DNA from: Turneriella sp.
Lineage (GTDB): Bacteria > Spirochaetota > Leptospiria > Turneriellales > Turneriellaceae
Direction of reading: 5' to 3'
Assembly (NCBI GenBank): GCA_019186965.1
Contig: JABARV010000005.1
Span: 1-64,000, forward strand
Length of the DNA stretch: 64,000 nucleotides
Numbering within the stretch: the stretch's first letter is position 1; each line of letters starts with the position of its first letter. Below the pieces are notes generated by a model. The model ran no database searches and was not told the DNA's origin. It worked only from the letters and a program-made list of their open reading frames with translations. Shown here piece after piece: positions 8,646-16,442 of this stretch. The position numbers and the translations under genes were made by a program.

Positions 8646-9503
8646 TTAACCCTTAATTTGCCGTTTTTCAATCGTCTTAACTAAGAACCCTGAAAGAAAG
8701 TATAAAACCATCATTGGAACCATAAGTGTAAGCATCGCAAAAACATCCGGCGGCATAACAACAATCGAAAAAAGGCATAAAACAACAATCGCATGCCGCC
8801 AATAGCGAAAATAAAGTCTACTCGATACTATGCCAAGCGACCCCAAAAGGACAGACACGATTGGTAGCTGAAAACTTAAACCAAAAGCCAAATGAAACCC
8901 TGTAAAAAAGGAGAGATAGTCGGCAACCGTTAAATTGACCTCTGGACGAATACTTTCAGTTGCAGAAAGCACGACGGGAGGCGGAAGCCACTGGAAAATT
9001 AAAAAATCAGCGACTGTTCCCCATGTGACAAGCCGAGCAAAAATAACTCCACTCCAAAAAAGTGCCATCGAGGCTAAAAGTATAACGCTCCCCTTACGCC
9101 TAAATTTCTCCGAAAGCGCAGGAGTGATAAAACGCCAAATTTCGAAGAGGATAAAAGGGAACGCCAAAATAAACCCAGCGAGTAAGAGAATTTTAAATTC
9201 AATCGCGAAATTATCCCCCAAGCGAGTCGTCATTATCTTAACAGAAGGCATGTCGGGCAAGCGCGATTTTCGGATAAGCGCGGCGACAGGTCCCATGATA
9301 AAATCCCAAACGCGTGCATAAAAAAAATAGCTTACCGTAGAAAATATAAGAATCCACAAAAGAGAACGCATCAAGCGCGTACGCAATTCGTTTAAATGCC
9401 CTGCCATCGGCATAAAGCCCTGGTCTTTGCGTAGCTTTTTAAGGCTAGCATTTGCGGCACTCTGCCGCGACGATTCGTTGCCTATTTCCTGATCCAGTGG
9501 CAT
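8646..9503 (-). CDS. tatC: Sec-independent protein translocase TatC
   Basis: 285 aa from ATG 9503, which lies 7 nt after the upstream stop; a longer frame would begin inside the upstream gene. TatC recognises twin-arginine signal peptides and exports folded proteins. Six membrane segments are visible, together with the family signatures HLNELRTRLMRS near the N-terminus, FPFILFEIWRFITPAL in the first periplasmic/second helix region and FGLSFQLPI before helix 4. An N-terminal extension of about 30 hydrophilic residues precedes the core. No tatA or tatB is next to it. It sits in a minus-strand unit behind the nitronate-monooxygenase-like gene. Confidence 0.96.
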   Translation of the reverse strand: MPLDQEIGNESSRQSAANASLKKLRKDQGFMPMAGHLNELRTRLMRSLLWILIFSTVSYFFYARVWDFIMGPVAALIRKSRLPDMPSVKIMTTRLGDNFAIEFKILLLAGFILAFPFILFEIWRFITPALSEKFRRKGSVILLASMALFWSGVIFARLVTWGTVADFLIFQWLPPPVVLSATESIRPEVNLTVADYLSFFTGFHLAFGLSFQLPIVSVLLGSLGIVSSRLYFRYWRHAIVVLCLFSIVVMPPDVFAMLTLMVPMMVLYFLSGFLVKTIEKRQIKG

Positions 9504-9510
9504 TGCAAAC

Positions 9511-10416
9511 TTAAGGAAGACTTTTTTTGACTTCAAAATATTCTGAGGCAATTTTGTGGACAATATCGGCCGCTTTTTCAATACTTTTTATTTGCGCCAC
9601 ACCATGCCCTGCTGACCAAACCTCTTTCCACGATTTTGCCGCTACAGAAAGCCCAACATCTGACTTAAAATTGGGATCTAATTTATCCAAAGAACGTTTA
9701 AGCCAATTCGCGGGAATTCCTGAAATTTTAGCCGAATACATAATTTCTTCAGGCGCAGAATCAATCAGCATTTGCTTGTACTCTTCGTACGCATGCGCTT
9801 CAGGTGTTGCAATAAGACGTGTACCCACGTAAACAGCATCTGCGCCCAACGCAAACGCTGCCGCCATCTGCTTCCCCGAAGAAATTGCACCCGATGCAAC
9901 AATAGGAATGTTGGGAATTTCGGACTTTAGATAAGGAATAAGCGCAAAAGGACTGATTGCCCCCGCATGGCCACCCGCTCCTTGTGCGACAGCAATTATT
10001 GCGTCTGCTCCCGATTTTGCAACAATTTCTGCATGGCGGAGCGTTGTTACATCACAAAAAACTTTTGTACCATTTGACTTTGCTTCCTTAACTATAGAAC
10101 GTGGACTTCCCAGCGAAGTAATAAGGAGCTCAACCTTGTACTGCATACAAACTTGAAATTGGTCCATCCAACGCGGATTGTGTTCTTTGTGTAAAATAAT
10201 GTTTATCCCGATAGGCTTGGACGTTTTTTGGCGGATTTCGTCAAGACCACGCCTAAACTCGTCGGTTGTGCGGTAGTTTAAAGCAGGCATTGTACCTACC
10301 CCACCTGCGTTCGAAACTGCTGAAACAAGCTCGGGATACGAAACTAAAAACATCGGAGCACCAATGATGGGAAGATCGACTTTGAGCATGCTGGTAATTG
10401 CTGTCCGTATTTTCAT
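9511..10416 (-). CDS. Nitronate monooxygenase / 2-nitropropane dioxygenase-like flavoprotein
   Basis: 301 aa from ATG 10416; an in-frame TTG at 10461 would add 15 residues but overlaps a likely -10 (TATAGT, about 10467-10462). This is an FMN-dependent TIM-barrel enzyme: the N-terminal APMFLVS, the AQGAGGHAG loop carrying the conserved His, and the phosphate-binding VASGAISSGKQ and GADAVYVGTRL segments are clear. Relatives oxidise alkyl nitronates or, as FabK, reduce enoyl-ACP; the absence of fatty-acid genes nearby favours the first, but substrate is uncertain. Followed after 7 nt by tatC. Two palindromes upstream (10472-10531) may control it. Confidence 0.88.
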   Translation of the reverse strand: MKIRTAITSMLKVDLPIIGAPMFLVSYPELVSAVSNAGGVGTMPALNYRTTDEFRRGLDEIRQKTSKPIGINIILHKEHNPRWMDQFQVCMQYKVELLITSLGSPRSIVKEAKSNGTKVFCDVTTLRHAEIVAKSGADAIIAVAQGAGGHAGAISPFALIPYLKSEIPNIPIVASGAISSGKQMAAAFALGADAVYVGTRLIATPEAHAYEEYKQMLIDSAPEEIMYSAKISGIPANWLKRSLDKLDPNFKSDVGLSVAAKSWKEVWSAGHGVAQIKSIEKAADIVHKIASEYFEVKKSLP

Positions 10417-10471
10417 AGGGGGAAGATTATTTCGTTTAACAGGCTGTAAATCAGTCCGCAACTATACAGCA

Positions 10472-10531
10472 TTTCTTAGTTAAGAAAAGCTAATTTTATT
10501 TAAGATTTATACTATTTCTTAGTTAAGAAAA
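10472..10531. repeat. Two copies of a TTTCTTAGTTAAGAAA palindrome
   Basis: The 17-mer TTTCTTAGTTAAGAAAA occurs at 10472-10488 and 10515-10531, identical, with starts 43 bp apart (about four helical turns). Each is an inverted repeat, TTTCTTA and TAAGAAA around GT. The second extends outward to ACTAT...ATAGT. They lie between the divergent genes ending at 10416 (minus) and starting at 10659 (plus), next to a minus-strand -10. These are probable operators for a dimeric repressor or activator. Confidence 0.65.
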
Positions 10532-10580
10532 TAGTCTAAAAAGTATAAACCGATATTTTTTTCAAAAAAAATTCAAAAAA

Positions 10581-10623
10581 TGAGAAAATTTAAACATTTT
10601 CTGGTATTTAATATATAGAGGGC
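10581..10623 (+). promoter_or_regulatory. Promoter with AGAAAA-N8-TTTTCT dyad, copy 2
   Basis: -35 TTTAAA (10589-10594), 17 bp, -10 TATATA (10612-10617). The perfect inverted repeat AGAAAA (10583-10588) and TTTTCT (10597-10602) surrounds the -35. Aligned with the minus-strand copy at 123-81, only the 4 bases in the middle of the dyad and one inserted A before GGGC differ. It would start a transcript at about 10624, 35 nt before ATG 10659. Confidence 0.65.
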
Positions 10624-10658
10624 TACTTCCTACATGGAATACCTCCAAATAAGGTATT

Positions 10659-11243
10659 ATGCAAAAAATTACAGCAATAGAATTTCACAAGTCATCTGTT
10701 TCTCTTTCGAAATTAGCACGAAGGCGTATAAAAATATGCCAACAAATTTTACTGCGGCATGGAATTTTTTTGACCGATGGCGAAGTATATGAACGGATCT
10801 TGAAACTTTACCTTAATAATTGGGCAGGGCACGGCAAAAAGAGCGCAACCGCACGGCGTTATAATAAAGAGGGCAAAGGGTATAAAATTTGTTCGCTTTA
10901 TATCAACAAAATCCTGTATTCGGCGGTTTGGGAACGCGCTATCCATTCGGGAGAGTCGGTATCGCGTATTCTCGACGTGGCGATACGCGTGTACATGGCG
11001 CGCATGTTGGAGATGCTGCTTTCAAGACGTGTAAGTCCGTTCCAGCGCGAGAGGAATATACGTTATTGGGGTATGCGTCTTGCGCGACGCACAAAACAAT
11101 ATCCTGACTTTTTTCTTAGTTACGAATGTAGAACGGAAACAAATAATTTTTGTACACTAAAATACCAACAAATTACGGAGTTAATCAGCGTAGATGGCCT
11201 ACCACCTTCGCAAATCGAAGAACTTTCCTCGATTGCCGCGTAG
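10659..11243 (+). CDS. Unrecognised protein, possible double ribbon-helix-helix regulator
   Basis: 194 aa, strongly basic in its first two thirds. Two segments share a pattern: a short strand followed by two helices (about 12-50, with RIKICQQILLRHGIFLTDG, and about 75-112, with YSAVWERAIHSGESVSRILD then VAIRVYMARM). This order of strand, helix, G/E turn, helix is what CopG/Arc-type ribbon-helix-helix proteins show, so one chain may mimic a dimer. I do not recognise the family and the fold is inference. Its promoter carries a dyad copied upstream of the gene at the left window edge, and both genes may start MQK. Self-regulation through the dyad is plausible. Confidence 0.55.
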   Translation: MQKITAIEFHKSSVSLSKLARRRIKICQQILLRHGIFLTDGEVYERILKLYLNNWAGHGKKSATARRYNKEGKGYKICSLYINKILYSAVWERAIHSGESVSRILDVAIRVYMARMLEMLLSRRVSPFQRERNIRYWGMRLARRTKQYPDFFLSYECRTETNNFCTLKYQQITELISVDGLPPSQIEELSSIAA

Positions 11244-11249
11244 ATCCTT

Positions 11250-11855
11250 TCACATACCCAGCGATGCGATAAAGGTGCGCAGGTATCCCAGATTCAATCG
11301 TTTTTCTGCAGAGACGAGGAGAACCTCAAAAAAGGTTTTTGTACCTTCGTATGTTTTTATAACTTGAGTTGTTTCCTTTTGGCGTAATTGATCACTTTTG
11401 TTGAGGCACAAGAGTATTGGAATTTGTAATACTTTCGCTGCATTTATAATACCACTTTCTTCTTCACCAAGAGAGCGGCGTACATCCATGACCAAGCACA
11501 GAGCCTTTATTTTTCGTTTAGCTTTTAAATAGCCATTGAGCATTTGTAGAAAACGTTCACGGTAAAATCGCGAGCTTTGCGCGTACCCGTAACCGGGAAA
11601 ATCAGCGACTGTTATATTCGATCCACCAATTTGGTAAATATGGATAAGCCGAGTACTTCCGGGGCGTGATGAGACCTGTGGCATTTTATGCGCATTAAGT
11701 AGTGCGCGCAAGAGAGAAGATTTACCACTATTAGAGCGCCCGATAAACGCAATTTCACCGCTTGTTTCTGGTAGAAGTTTTGCGTGGTTAAATTTTCCTA
11801 AATAGTGTGCGGGAAGCCTTTCTGTATCGGGAAAGGTTTCTTTTCCATAAATCAT
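11250..11855 (-). CDS. engB: Ribosome biogenesis GTPase EngB/YsxC
   Basis: 201 aa, normal length. This essential GTPase takes part in late 50S subunit assembly. The G motifs are complete: G1 GRSNSGKSS (39-47), G2 in SSRPGSTR, G3 DFPGYGYA, G4 LNKSD and G5 VSAEK. It starts 12 nt after the stop of a 59-aa gene and ends 6 bp from the converging gene at 10659-11243, with no terminator between. Confidence 0.97.
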   Translation of the reverse strand: MIYGKETFPDTERLPAHYLGKFNHAKLLPETSGEIAFIGRSNSGKSSLLRALLNAHKMPQVSSRPGSTRLIHIYQIGGSNITVADFPGYGYAQSSRFYRERFLQMLNGYLKAKRKIKALCLVMDVRRSLGEEESGIINAAKVLQIPILLCLNKSDQLRQKETTQVIKTYEGTKTFFEVLLVSAEKRLNLGYLRTFIASLGM

Positions 11856-11867
11856 CCGTAAAGAGGC

Positions 11868-12047
11868 TTAGATGCTTTGCCGCGTGCCTGTGTTTGTAAG
11901 GCGCAGCCACATTTTAAATTTGCCTGATTTATCCTCGTACCAAGTTACTCCAACATCGGCAAGTTTTTTCTTTAGACGGTATCTATCCAGATCGAGAATT
12001 TTTTCAGTGGATAAATTTTTTATTCCAGTATTGCTATTAGAAGCCAC
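11868..12047 (-). CDS. 59-aa conserved-looking small protein upstream of engB
   Basis: A GTG-started frame of 59 codons, with an in-frame TAA two codons upstream fixing the start at 12047. The product contains a charged helix (DLDRYRLKKKLADVG) followed by a beta-like stretch (VTWYEDKSGKFKMWLRL) and no signal peptide. Amino acid composition is protein-like, and the frame fills the gap between ubiD and engB, ending 12 nt before engB, so co-translation is likely. A possible promoter (TTTTCC, 17 bp, TATAGC) lies just upstream. I do not recognise it. The opposite-strand frame here is Cys/Arg-rich and less convincing. Confidence 0.6.
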   Translation of the reverse strand: MASNSNTGIKNLSTEKILDLDRYRLKKKLADVGVTWYEDKSGKFKMWLRLTNTGTRQSI

Positions 12048-12116
12048 GCTTTAGTATCGACTACCCGCTATACTGAAATTGAAGTTTACGGAAAATGTTA
12101 TGTCGCTTTAAAAATT

Positions 12117-13940
12117 TTAATCGAATTTTTCAAGCGATGCGCCTTTACGAAAAAAGCGGTTAATGTTTGCATTTACATCCTCGTCTTCGGTAAGTACGCC
12201 TGCGTGGTGGTGCTTTGCCCGCGCATCTATAATAAGCGAACCTTTGCAGCCCCAGTGTTTATATTCGGTAAAGCTATCGACGCCGTAAATATCGCGTGCA
12301 GGGTCAGAACGTGTAAAAGTTGTCCAAAGAAAGTTATCTAAATTTTTTGCACTATATTCGGCATCGTCGGCAACTATAATAAAAACAATACCAAGTTCAA
12401 GAAACTCACGACAACTACTTGCAAAAGAGCGCATTTCGTACTCAGCGCTTTTATAATCTTTAAAAGGCGTCGTCCGTACAACCAATACTCCAGGAAGCGC
12501 AAGCCGAGCATCCCGAAATGTATACCGCTTCAAAGCACGCTCGGGCAATTCGTGTGCAAGAGTTCTTTTTTTCTCTCCGTAAGATGCAATAACGAGTTTT
12601 GAACCTTCGTGGAGTGCGTGCCCTGTATAGTCTAAAGAATCCATCGTAGTACACGTTTGAAAATGTAAATCACGAGTTAAATCGACACGTTCTAAAATAT
12701 GGATTAAAAATTTATCGACACGGTTTACCGAAATTTTTTCTTCTTTTTCTTCGGCTGTTATAAAGAGGTACTTTGCCAAAGACATTTGGTTAAAGCCTAA
12801 AATCGCATTTGCTTGGGTTAAAATTTCACGCGGCTTTTTTTCCGTGTAAGGTAAATAGCGCTCGCTTCCTAAAGCCAAAAGGAGTGGATGTACTCCTGCG
12901 GCGTCGACAGCGTTTACTTCTTTAACCCCTGGAACTTCATAGCTAATTAAATCTTTTGTAAGGTTATGTATAAGCCGCCCAAATTCCGAATCTTCTTGCG
13001 GTGGACGTCCGACTACAGTAAAAGGCCAGATTGCATTTTTTTTTCGCACAAAAATATTGTTAACCTGCAAGTATGGGAAATCATGCGCCAGCGAATAGTA
13101 TCCCAAATGGTCTCCAAAGGGGCCTTCGGGTAGCATTGCATCGGCAATTTCTCCGTGGATTGCAAAATCGACTTGGGGTGAAAGTAAAAAGCCACCGTAC
13201 TTACGGTACTTAAAGGCACGCTTTCCCAGCATTGATGCAAAGAGGACTTCGCTAATCGTTTCGGGAAGAGGCATCACCGCCGCCAAAATGAGTGCAGGAG
13301 GGCCACCCACGAGTACGCTTACTTTCAGCCGTTCTTTTCTTTGAAGCGCAATTGTGTGGTGGATTCCAATACCACGGTGTATTTGGTAGTGCAGCCCCAT
13401 CGTCTTGTTGGGAGTGTATTTGTTACCGCTTGTCTGTACGCGGTACATCCCAAGGTTGGAGCGCATAACTCCTGGAAATTCGGGATTTTCCGTATAGACC
13501 ATAGGTAGAGTAATAAAATCACCGCCATCTTTAGGCCACGATTTAACAACGGGAATTTTATCAATAGTTGTTTTTTCAAAACGCGGCATAATGCATGCAC
13601 GCCGTGGCAACGCATGCACGCCAATGCGTAAAGCGCTCAGCGCGTTTTTGGGATTTAACGCTGCAAGAGGATTAACTTTGATTTGGAAAACATCACGAAT
13701 TTGTTTTAAAGATTTGCGAAATAAAAATTCGCACCGCTCTTGTGTACCAAATAAATTAGAAACCGCAGGAAAGTTTCGACCTCTTACGTTCTCAAAAAAA
13801 ATCGCAGGTCCCTTTTGTGCATGTATACGCCTATGGACAGACGCCATCTCAAGCTCGGTGCTGATCTCTTCCTTTACACGAACAAGTTTTCCGTGCCGCT
13901 CTAAATCCAGAACCGCGTCGGCAAGAGTTTTATACCGCAT
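12117..13940 (-). CDS. ubiD: UbiD-family decarboxylase
   Basis: 607 aa, longer than the E. coli enzyme (about 497). UbiD enzymes use prenylated FMN to remove carboxylate from aromatic or unsaturated acids; in quinone synthesis they decarboxylate the polyprenyl intermediate. Family marks include the N-terminal KTLADAVLDLERHGKLVRV, NLGMYR, HRGIGIHH, VLVGGPPAL, the active-site EGPFGDHLGYY and TVVGRPPQED. A role in menaquinone synthesis is the likeliest, but no ubiX (which makes the cofactor) or other quinone gene lies nearby. Its start overlaps the end of pdxJ by 11 bp, so the two are translationally linked. Confidence 0.9.
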   Translation of the reverse strand: MRYKTLADAVLDLERHGKLVRVKEEISTELEMASVHRRIHAQKGPAIFFENVRGRNFPAVSNLFGTQERCEFLFRKSLKQIRDVFQIKVNPLAALNPKNALSALRIGVHALPRRACIMPRFEKTTIDKIPVVKSWPKDGGDFITLPMVYTENPEFPGVMRSNLGMYRVQTSGNKYTPNKTMGLHYQIHRGIGIHHTIALQRKERLKVSVLVGGPPALILAAVMPLPETISEVLFASMLGKRAFKYRKYGGFLLSPQVDFAIHGEIADAMLPEGPFGDHLGYYSLAHDFPYLQVNNIFVRKKNAIWPFTVVGRPPQEDSEFGRLIHNLTKDLISYEVPGVKEVNAVDAAGVHPLLLALGSERYLPYTEKKPREILTQANAILGFNQMSLAKYLFITAEEKEEKISVNRVDKFLIHILERVDLTRDLHFQTCTTMDSLDYTGHALHEGSKLVIASYGEKKRTLAHELPERALKRYTFRDARLALPGVLVVRTTPFKDYKSAEYEMRSFASSCREFLELGIVFIIVADDAEYSAKNLDNFLWTTFTRSDPARDIYGVDSFTEYKHWGCKGSLIIDARAKHHHAGVLTEDEDVNANINRFFRKGASLEKFD

Positions 13941-14667
13941 TACAATCCAAGATTTTTTTCATTTCATAAATAGCTTGGTTAAGCCCCACTGCGATGCTGC
14001 GTGAAATAATTGCGTGGCCAATATTAAATTCGCTAATTTCTAAAATCGGCAACAAATACGACGCATTAAAATAATTTATCCCGTGCCCTGCGTGTACTTC
14101 AAGCGATTCCTTGTGCGCAAAACTTGATGCCATACGTAGGCGCTCAATTTCTTTATCGCGCTCTTTCGCAATTAAAAATGCACGGGCAAAAGATCCTGTA
14201 TGGAATTCAACACCACTTACATGCGCCTCTTTTGCAGCACGCACCATTTTTTCTTCTGGTTCTATAAAAAGGTATGTTTGTATTCCATGATTGAAAAGTT
14301 TTTCAGAGTACTCTGCAATTTTATTTTTATATTGAACAGCGTCTAAACCTCCTTCGGTGGTAACCTCTTCACGTTTTTCGGGAACAATACAAACCGAATA
14401 CGGTTTTAATTCAAGGACGGTAGACAAAATTTCGTCGCTCAACGCCATCTCAAAATTTATAGGAATCTTGAGATGTTTTTTTAATTCGAAAACATCTGCG
14501 TCGCGTACATGCCGTCTATCTTCGCGCAAATGTACGGTAATAAGGTCTGCACCAGCGTTTTGTGCGCACATTGCCATTTCAAGTAAAGAAGGATCGTTTT
14601 CTCCACGTGCGTTGCGCAACGTCGCTACGTGGTCTATATTTACTCCTAAATTAATTTTTCGTTTCAC
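13930..14667 (-). CDS. pdxJ: Pyridoxine 5'-phosphate synthase
   Basis: 245 aa, typical. PdxJ condenses 1-deoxyxylulose 5-phosphate with aminoacetone 3-phosphate to pyridoxine 5'-phosphate in the DXP-dependent vitamin B6 pathway. The N-terminal LGVNIDHVATLRNARG, the ITVHLREDRRH loop and the C-terminal EVHAGHGINY and IGHAII phosphate-binding segments are intact. The GTG start directly follows the stop of the YbbR-like gene (TAAGTG), and the end overlaps ubiD. Its placement with cdaA and folP in one unit is a matter of co-expression rather than a shared pathway. Confidence 0.97.
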   Translation of the reverse strand: MKRKINLGVNIDHVATLRNARGENDPSLLEMAMCAQNAGADLITVHLREDRRHVRDADVFELKKHLKIPINFEMALSDEILSTVLELKPYSVCIVPEKREEVTTEGGLDAVQYKNKIAEYSEKLFNHGIQTYLFIEPEEKMVRAAKEAHVSGVEFHTGSFARAFLIAKERDKEIERLRMASSFAHKESLEVHAGHGINYFNASYLLPILEISEFNIGHAIISRSIAVGLNQAIYEMKKILDCNAV

Positions 14668-15696
14668 TTAGTTTGCCTCTTCGCCTGACGGTTGTGATTT
14701 TTTTTGGAATTCTGGTTTTACCGAATAACGCACGCTAATATTTTCTGGAGTTACACTCACTATTTGAATTTTTTTTCCCGTTGATAAAATTTTTGCACGC
14801 ACCAAAACCCCCGTTTCATTTGCATAAGGAAGAATACTTCCCGTACGTGCATTATAGCGTGTATCCTCGGCATTTATATACGCGTAGATTTCGCTTGCGT
14901 CTATTGATTTAATCGCACTCGATTCGCCTTGGAGTAAAACTTGCACCGTTGCATCTGAAAGGGTTGCTAAAAGTTGAGAGTCGAGATTTTGTATTTTTAC
15001 TGGAATGTGCTCGAATTTTTTCTCTTCACTATACGTTTTTGGAATAAAATCTACGCGCACTAAAATTTCTTTTGTCTTGTTTATAGAAATTGATTCAGGA
15101 AGCCTAAGGTTAACCTTACGCGAGAAGCTGCGTTGTGCACCTTCTATATCAACGGGTTCTGTGTCGATACTCGTTAAATTTTTGACTGTTTCTGTTGGAC
15201 CTTCAACTTCAATTTCGCGAGGATTTGTACTTGTTCTTTGTAGCCTAAACGCGCTATCGGGAGTTCCCACTGTAACGGCGCGTATTGCAACCTTTTTAAA
15301 TAGAGCGCGTTCTAACGCAACAGAAATCGCCTCCGGTTTTTGTACAACGTCGACACGTTCGGGAAGCTGGCGTGCGTCAAAAATAAGTGGATACTTTGCT
15401 TCTCCACCCTTGGCATTTTCTAAATTAACTTCTGCTTTAAGCGCGGTTGTCGAAAATTTAATAAACTCATCACGGCCACGTATTGTTATTTTTACAAACC
15501 GCGTTTGCCCACTTTTAAGATAAAGATTTTGTGGTTTTTTTATATATTCAATCTGTACGTTAATGGTTGTTTGGGAGACACGAGCAAATTCAACATAAAG
15601 CCAAAGCCCCGCGCCAATAACAAGGCAAATAAGTTTTGCAATAAAATCTTCAATAAAAATATAACGAAGGGTTCGACGGATCACAATGCCCTCCAT
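14668..15696 (-). CDS. YbbR-domain protein, CdaA partner
   Basis: 342 aa. One N-terminal membrane segment (about 20-40, LICLVIGAGLWLYVEF) is followed by an extracytoplasmic region with repeated YbbR-type beta domains (repeats near residues 45-125, 125-205, 210-310). In Firmicutes the cognate protein CdaR binds and modulates the diadenylate cyclase CdaA. The gene overlaps the end of cdaA by 16 bp and precedes pdxJ without a gap, the usual cdaA-ybbR arrangement. Function as CdaA regulator follows from synteny and domain type. Confidence 0.88.
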   Translation of the reverse strand: MEGIVIRRTLRYIFIEDFIAKLICLVIGAGLWLYVEFARVSQTTINVQIEYIKKPQNLYLKSGQTRFVKITIRGRDEFIKFSTTALKAEVNLENAKGGEAKYPLIFDARQLPERVDVVQKPEAISVALERALFKKVAIRAVTVGTPDSAFRLQRTSTNPREIEVEGPTETVKNLTSIDTEPVDIEGAQRSFSRKVNLRLPESISINKTKEILVRVDFIPKTYSEEKKFEHIPVKIQNLDSQLLATLSDATVQVLLQGESSAIKSIDASEIYAYINAEDTRYNARTGSILPYANETGVLVRAKILSTGKKIQIVSVTPENISVRYSVKPEFQKKSQPSGEEAN

Positions 15697-16442
15697 TCTT
15701 CGACAAGCGTATTTTGGTTAAACGCAATAAGTATTTTACGCAAACGCGCTTGGTCGATATTTTCTTTCATTCCTCCTAAAAACGCCAAAGACACTTTGCC
15801 ATTTGTTTCAGAAACAACTATAATAAGAGCATCGGAATCTTCAGCAAGGCCTAACGCAGCGCGGTGCCGTGCTCCGTGTGCACGTTTCACTTCTCTGGAG
15901 GTGCTCATGGGTAAATAGCAGGCAGCAGCATTAACCAACCCTCCTTCGATAATTACCGCGCCGTCGTGTAGTGGGTTTTTACCGTAAAAAATCGAAACAA
16001 GTAGTTCTTTAGAGACGCTCCCCGCTATTTGTACCCCCGACTCGGCAAATTGTTTAAGTCCAACTTTGTTGACAAGAACAATAAGCGCTCCGCATTTTGC
16101 ATCGCTCATTTGTTTAACTGCACCACCAATTTCATCAACAGGTATTTGTTGTACTCGGATAAATGTCCTGTACCACCGCGCTTGGCCAATTTGGTAGAAG
16201 AGCCTACGCAGTTCAGGTTGCAGTACAAGAATAATGGCAATTACAAAATAAGCAGATATCGAATCGAAAAGCCAGCTTAGAGTTTCAAGCTGTACACGGT
16301 GGCTAAGAACACTCAGCGCAAGAAAAAGTGCGACACCACCCAAAATAGGAACAGCACGTGACTGGCGTATTAAACGGTAGCCATAGTACACGACAAGGGT
16401 AACAAGGAGGATATCGAAAATGTCTTTCGCATTAAAATTCAT
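15681..16442 (-). CDS. cdaA: Diadenylate cyclase CdaA
   Basis: 253 aa. It makes cyclic di-AMP from two ATP. Three N-terminal membrane helices (within 10-80) precede the DAC domain with both catalytic motifs, DGA at 160-162 (LHDGAVIIEGG) and RHR at 192-194 (GARHRAALGLAEDSDA). Start ATG 16442 gives a normal N-terminus. The gene overlaps folP by 11 bp upstream and the ybbR gene by 16 bp downstream. c-di-AMP usually controls potassium and osmolyte transport and wall homeostasis; no such target is next to it here. Confidence 0.96.
   Translation of the reverse strand: MNFNAKDIFDILLVTLVVYYGYRLIRQSRAVPILGGVALFLALSVLSHRVQLETLSWLFDSISAYFVIAIILVLQPELRRLFYQIGQARWYRTFIRVQQIPVDEIGGAVKQMSDAKCGALIVLVNKVGLKQFAESGVQIAGSVSKELLVSIFYGKNPLHDGAVIIEGGLVNAAACYLPMSTSREVKRAHGARHRAALGLAEDSDALIIVVSETNGKVSLAFLGGMKENIDQARLRKILIAFNQNTLVEEWRAL

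Noticed and set aside
9504-9581. Extended N-terminus of TatC overlapping the upstream gene
   Set aside because: It would overlap the nitronate-monooxygenase-like gene by 71 bp; ATG 9503 directly follows that gene's stop.
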